Assembly (NCBI RefSeq): GCF_022807975.1
Contig: NZ_CP094358.1
Location: forward strand, 2,790,001 to 2,854,000
Source of the DNA: Abyssalbus ytuae
GTDB lineage: Bacteria; Bacteroidota; Bacteroidia; Flavobacteriales; Flavobacteriaceae
DNA length: 64,000 nt
Direction of reading: 5' to 3'
Position numbers and translations under genes: made by a program. Under the pieces are notes generated by a model. It was not told where the DNA came from and ran no database searches. It worked only from the letters and a program-made list of their open reading frames with translations. Each line of letters begins with the position of its first letter. The first letter of the stretch is position 1. Shown here piece by piece: positions 61,418 through 64,000 of the stretch.

Positions 61418-62434
61418 TTAGAATGATGAACCATCAATTTTAGTTCCGGGTGAAAAAAGTGCCCCATTTGCTTCTGTAATACCGGAGTGAGGTACAAATT
61501 CACCTGTTAAATCAGGGTTTCTGGTATATGATTGATCATCATCATCTCCAAGTGGCACAGTTAAAGTTAGCACTACATTTCCGTCCGGGTCGGTAACAGT
61601 AACTGTATCATTTGAATTACTCATGTTTATTTGCCCTCCTGAAGCTGTTTGTACAATGGCACCGCCAAAGTCTCCGGTTGGGGTTCCGCTACCAAACACT
61701 ACTATTACTCCGTTAACTGGCACGATGGTGCCGGATGGGAATTCGTGTCGTGGTACGTCGTCGTTAAGAGCACTTGTATCGTATATTTTATATCCGCTTA
61801 AATCCAGTTCAGGCCCTGAATTGAAAAACTCAATAAATTCATCTCCATTGGCGTCTCGGGTTCCGTCACCATTGGCATCTCCGGGTAAATCACCAGGTGG
61901 ATCGTATAGAACTTCGTTAATTAAAAATCCAAGATACGGACACCCGTTATTATTAATTTCACCAGGAGTTTCGGGACATTCGTCATCGGCATCCAATACT
62001 CCGTCATTGTCAGTATCAGAATCATCATCCAAAAGGGAGATTGTAAGCTGATGATTACCGAGCAAAAGTATATTTCCGGTATTTCCGATACTAATTTCGA
62101 TAGTTTCTACTCCTTCAACTTCATTATCCTGAATTGAAGTAAGGGTCACCTCACCTGAACTGGCTCCGCTGTTAATTACTATTTGAGGTGAGGACAAGGT
62201 GTAATCGGTATCTAACGTGGCAGAACCACCAATAGTAAGGGGGATGGTGGTTTGTGAACCGGCCGGTGTGTTTAATGTAACCGACAATGTAATATTGCCG
62301 TTTGCTTCACTTAAATCTGTTTCGGATGTAGTAATATCAACCAAGGCCGGAGCCACATCATCGGTTGTACAAGAAAACAGGGGAATTAAAAGTAAAGCAA
62401 CGACAAATTTATTAAAATAGGAACAGGTACTCAT
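61418..62434 (-). CDS. lipoprotein with Calx-beta, thrombospondin-3 and lamin-tail domains
   Basis: A 338-aa lipoprotein (lipobox LFSC, Cys22). Residues ~30-140 are a Calx-beta-like repeat, ~140-165 a calcium-binding type-3 thrombospondin motif (DTDNDGVLDADDECPETPG), and ~175-320 a lamin-tail domain (NEVLYDPPGD, ANGDEFIEFFNSG, GYKIYDTS). Such proteins bind ligands or surfaces outside the cell. It is the promoter-proximal gene of the operon down to 54804, 14 nt before the carrier gene. Confidence 0.8.
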   Translation of the reverse strand: MSTCSYFNKFVVALLLIPLFSCTTDDVAPALVDITTSETDLSEANGNITLSVTLNTPAGSQTTIPLTIGGSATLDTDYTLSSPQIVINSGASSGEVTLTSIQDNEVEGVETIEISIGNTGNILLLGNHQLTISLLDDDSDTDNDGVLDADDECPETPGEINNNGCPYLGFLINEVLYDPPGDLPGDANGDGTRDANGDEFIEFFNSGPELDLSGYKIYDTSALNDDVPRHEFPSGTIVPVNGVIVVFGSGTPTGDFGGAIVQTASGGQINMSNSNDTVTVTDPDGNVVLTLTVPLGDDDDQSYTRNPDLTGEFVPHSGITEANGALFSPGTKIDGSSF

Positions 62435-62817
62435 TTTGTTATGATATTTAAATGTTGTTGTTTTAGTTTATTTAATGAAGAGGGTATAAATTGGCTTATT
62501 GTATTTATAACTTCTTCTTTTCTTAAAGTTATTTTTTAATTATTTTCTTTATAATAACTTTTTTTATATCTCCTGGCATGCTGTAAAAAGAGCATCCATT
62601 TTTTTAGTTGTATTATTTTTTGAGTTTTAGTTGGCTAGTGTTGTAAACTCATGTAAAACCTTTATGGTGTTATAATTAATCAAAGGTTTTTTAAGATTAA
62701 ACACTTTGGGTTTGATTTTTAAGGGTTAATCAAAAATATAGCAAACTTTAAGGACAGAAAGATACCAGTTGTTAAAAAAAGTTAATACCAATTTTAGTAT
62801 AGAGGGAAAATAGAAGT
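62435..62817. promoter_or_regulatory. control region upstream of the porin / iadA operon
   Basis: No ORF. Inverted repeats AAAGTTATT (62525-62533) / AATAACTTT (62553-62561) and AAAACCTTT (62655-62663) / AAAGGTTTT (62682-62690). A minus-strand -7 box TATTTTTG covers 62731-62738. The repeats are candidate operators or a long-loop terminator of the MocR gene. Confidence 0.4.
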
Positions 62818-64000
62818 TTAGATTAATTCTCCCATTTTTTTTATTTTTCGTTTCATAACAACCGGTCTAACAGAAGAATAACCTAAAATAAGGCCCTGTT
62901 TTTTTGGTGTGCCTATATAACATTTACTTAAAGAAAAAGTTGTTACATTGTGTTCGGTAAGCTGTTTTATTACTTCACTTTCTTTTTCGGTAGTAGTAGC
63001 CGAGTTAAAATATGCCAATAAGTGAAAACTTGAAAAAGGTTTAGGTTGAATATGCATGGTGCGGCTTACTTTTTCAAATTCGGAAATAAATATATCATGC
63101 CTTTCTTTGGCAACCTCAATACCGTTTTTGATATGTTGGTATAAATAGTTTTTCTCAATAAACTGATTCATTACAATTTGAATTGAGGGTGATACAAAAC
63201 GATGGGAGTGTTCCTGAAGAGCTTCAACCACGCGTATTAAATATTGTGGTACTATCATATAACCTAGACGGATAGAAGGATGAAGCAAACGGTTGAATGT
63301 ACCCATGTAAATGGTGCGGTCTTCAGTATCTAAACTGTAAATGGTAGGAATATTATTGTCAAAATTGGCAATTTCATTTTCGTAATCATTTTCAATTATT
63401 AATGCTTTGTTATCTGATGCCCACTGCAAGATTTCCAGCCTTCTTTTAAGGCTCATTCTTATTCCCAACGGATAATGATTGGAAGGGGTGGTATGGATAA
63501 GTTTAGGCTTTTTATGGGAAATTAAATTCATTTCATCAATGCTGATTCCCTCATTATCCAGATCAACCGGAATCAGGTTTGCTTCCGAACTTTTAAATAC
63601 AGAATGTACGTTAGGAAAAATAGGGTTTTCTAACACTACAGAATCTCCTTTATCAATTAGAGTATTCGCGATGAGGTATAGAGATTGTAAAGATCCCGAA
63701 ACAATTACAATTTGATCGGCATTACATTTAATATTCCGGCTTATATTAAGGTAATTGCAAATACTTTTTTTAAGTTCGGTAAGCCCTGTGGAGTGTGAAT
63801 AAGAAAGCCCTGATGATTTTACATGTCGCCAGTAGGTATTTAATAGTTTTTTCCATTGATTCACCGGGAAAACATCCAGTGGGGGTAAACCTGGTCTGAA
63901 GGCCAGATTATCATTAGGTAACCTGTTAATAAGAGAAATATTTTTTAAATAAGACTGGCCTTTATGGGAAATTTCCGGATATATGCCAGCATCAATAAGT
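62818..64000 (-). CDS. MocR/PdxR-type regulator, aminotransferase part (5' end beyond window)
   Basis: The frame is open from the stop at 62818 to the window edge; the first readable part includes LAFRPGLPPLDVFPVNQW, the standard linker of MocR proteins. The rest is an aspartate-aminotransferase-like fold: GLSYSHSTGLTELKKSICNYL, YNPIFPN-like LENPIFPN, HTTPSNHYPLGIRMS and the PLP region YMGTFNRLLHPSIRLGYM. The N-terminal winged-helix part would lie beyond 64000. A GTG at 63864 is inside the gene, not its start. MocR proteins use PLP and an amino compound as effector; control of the neighbouring operon is inferred. Confidence 0.88.
   Translation of the reverse strand, partial: LIDAGIYPEISHKGQSYLKNISLINRLPNDNLAFRPGLPPLDVFPVNQWKKLLNTYWRHVKSSGLSYSHSTGLTELKKSICNYLNISRNIKCNADQIVIVSGSLQSLYLIANTLIDKGDSVVLENPIFPNVHSVFKSSEANLIPVDLDNEGISIDEMNLISHKKPKLIHTTPSNHYPLGIRMSLKRRLEILQWASDNKALIIENDYENEIANFDNNIPTIYSLDTEDRTIYMGTFNRLLHPSIRLGYMIVPQYLIRVVEALQEHSHRFVSPSIQIVMNQFIEKNYLYQHIKNGIEVAKERHDIFISEFEKVSRTMHIQPKPFSSFHLLAYFNSATTTEKESEVIKQLTEHNVTTFSLSKCYIGTPKKQGLILGYSSVRPVVMKRKIKKMGELI

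Overview
The window looks like a chromosomal segment of a Flavobacteriaceae-type Bacteroidota. DNA is AT-rich. Several start regions carry the Bacteroidota -7 box TAnnTTTG. Gene content is typical of the group: a FecI-like sigma / FecR / STN-TonB receptor set, an HmuR-HmuY haem uptake pair with DUF6607, many short-signal lipoproteins, CtlX, DUF6807 and a MocR regulator. No rRNA, tRNA or CRISPR array was recognised.

Layout. 0-3 kb: small proteins, a secreted TolB-like propeller protein and a VOC protein, then a decayed coding remnant. 3-7 kb (minus strand): two unknown proteins, folD and ffh. 7-13 kb: an acidic lipoprotein divergent from an ECF sigma / FecR / TonB-receptor trio; both arms share one ECF-type promoter motif. 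13-18.6 kb: haem uptake (HmuR, HmuY) divergent from DUF6607 and an FMN-binding protein. 18.8-26.5 kb: argS, cysH-DUF2061-Rrf2, CtlX, a GH1 enzyme with altered motifs and a cysteine-bearing Crp/Fnr regulator. 26.7-34.7 kb: a 43-aa membrane peptide, a Gfo/Idh-PmoA-cupin group, a LolE-like permease, a NamZ-like muramidase, a sterol-desaturase gene with a stop at codon 9, YkgJ and a methyltransferase. 34.7-40.9 kb: accessory DNA with minisatellites, a MITE-like element, an MNT-HEPN fusion, an AIPR protein, a hydrolase, and an antitoxin whose PIN toxin is truncated.

41-52.7 kb is the most notable region, a sulfide / sulfane-sulfur handling island: TSUP exporter, two tandem CstB-like persulfide dioxygenase-rhodaneses, a rhodanese, a 1-Cys peroxiredoxin, sulfide:quinone reductase, cytochrome bd (cydAB), and two YeeE/YedE half-transporters flanking an OprD-like porin. 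Six transcription starts in this island carry a palindrome GTAAC-N4-GTTAC (one degenerate, with a perfect auxiliary copy beside it). In every case its centre lies exactly 33 bp upstream of the centre of a -7 box, which puts the palindrome near -40. That is the class II activator geometry of Crp/Fnr proteins. Most units also end in their own intrinsic terminator, so the island reads as a modular regulon rather than one operon. The inferred route is sulfide to persulfide (SQR), persulfide to sulfite/thiosulfate (CstB-like), then export or exchange by TSUP, YeeE and the porin, with electrons passing to the sulfide-tolerant bd oxidase.

53-64 kb: a secreted phosphatase-superfamily enzyme, a 41-bp minisatellite, then a minus-strand operon (DcuC-like carrier, isoaspartyl dipeptidase, two OprO/P-like porins around a secreted M14 carboxypeptidase, and a lamin-tail lipoprotein) that may degrade isoaspartyl or acidic peptides. 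A MocR-type regulator, cut by the window edge, lies upstream.
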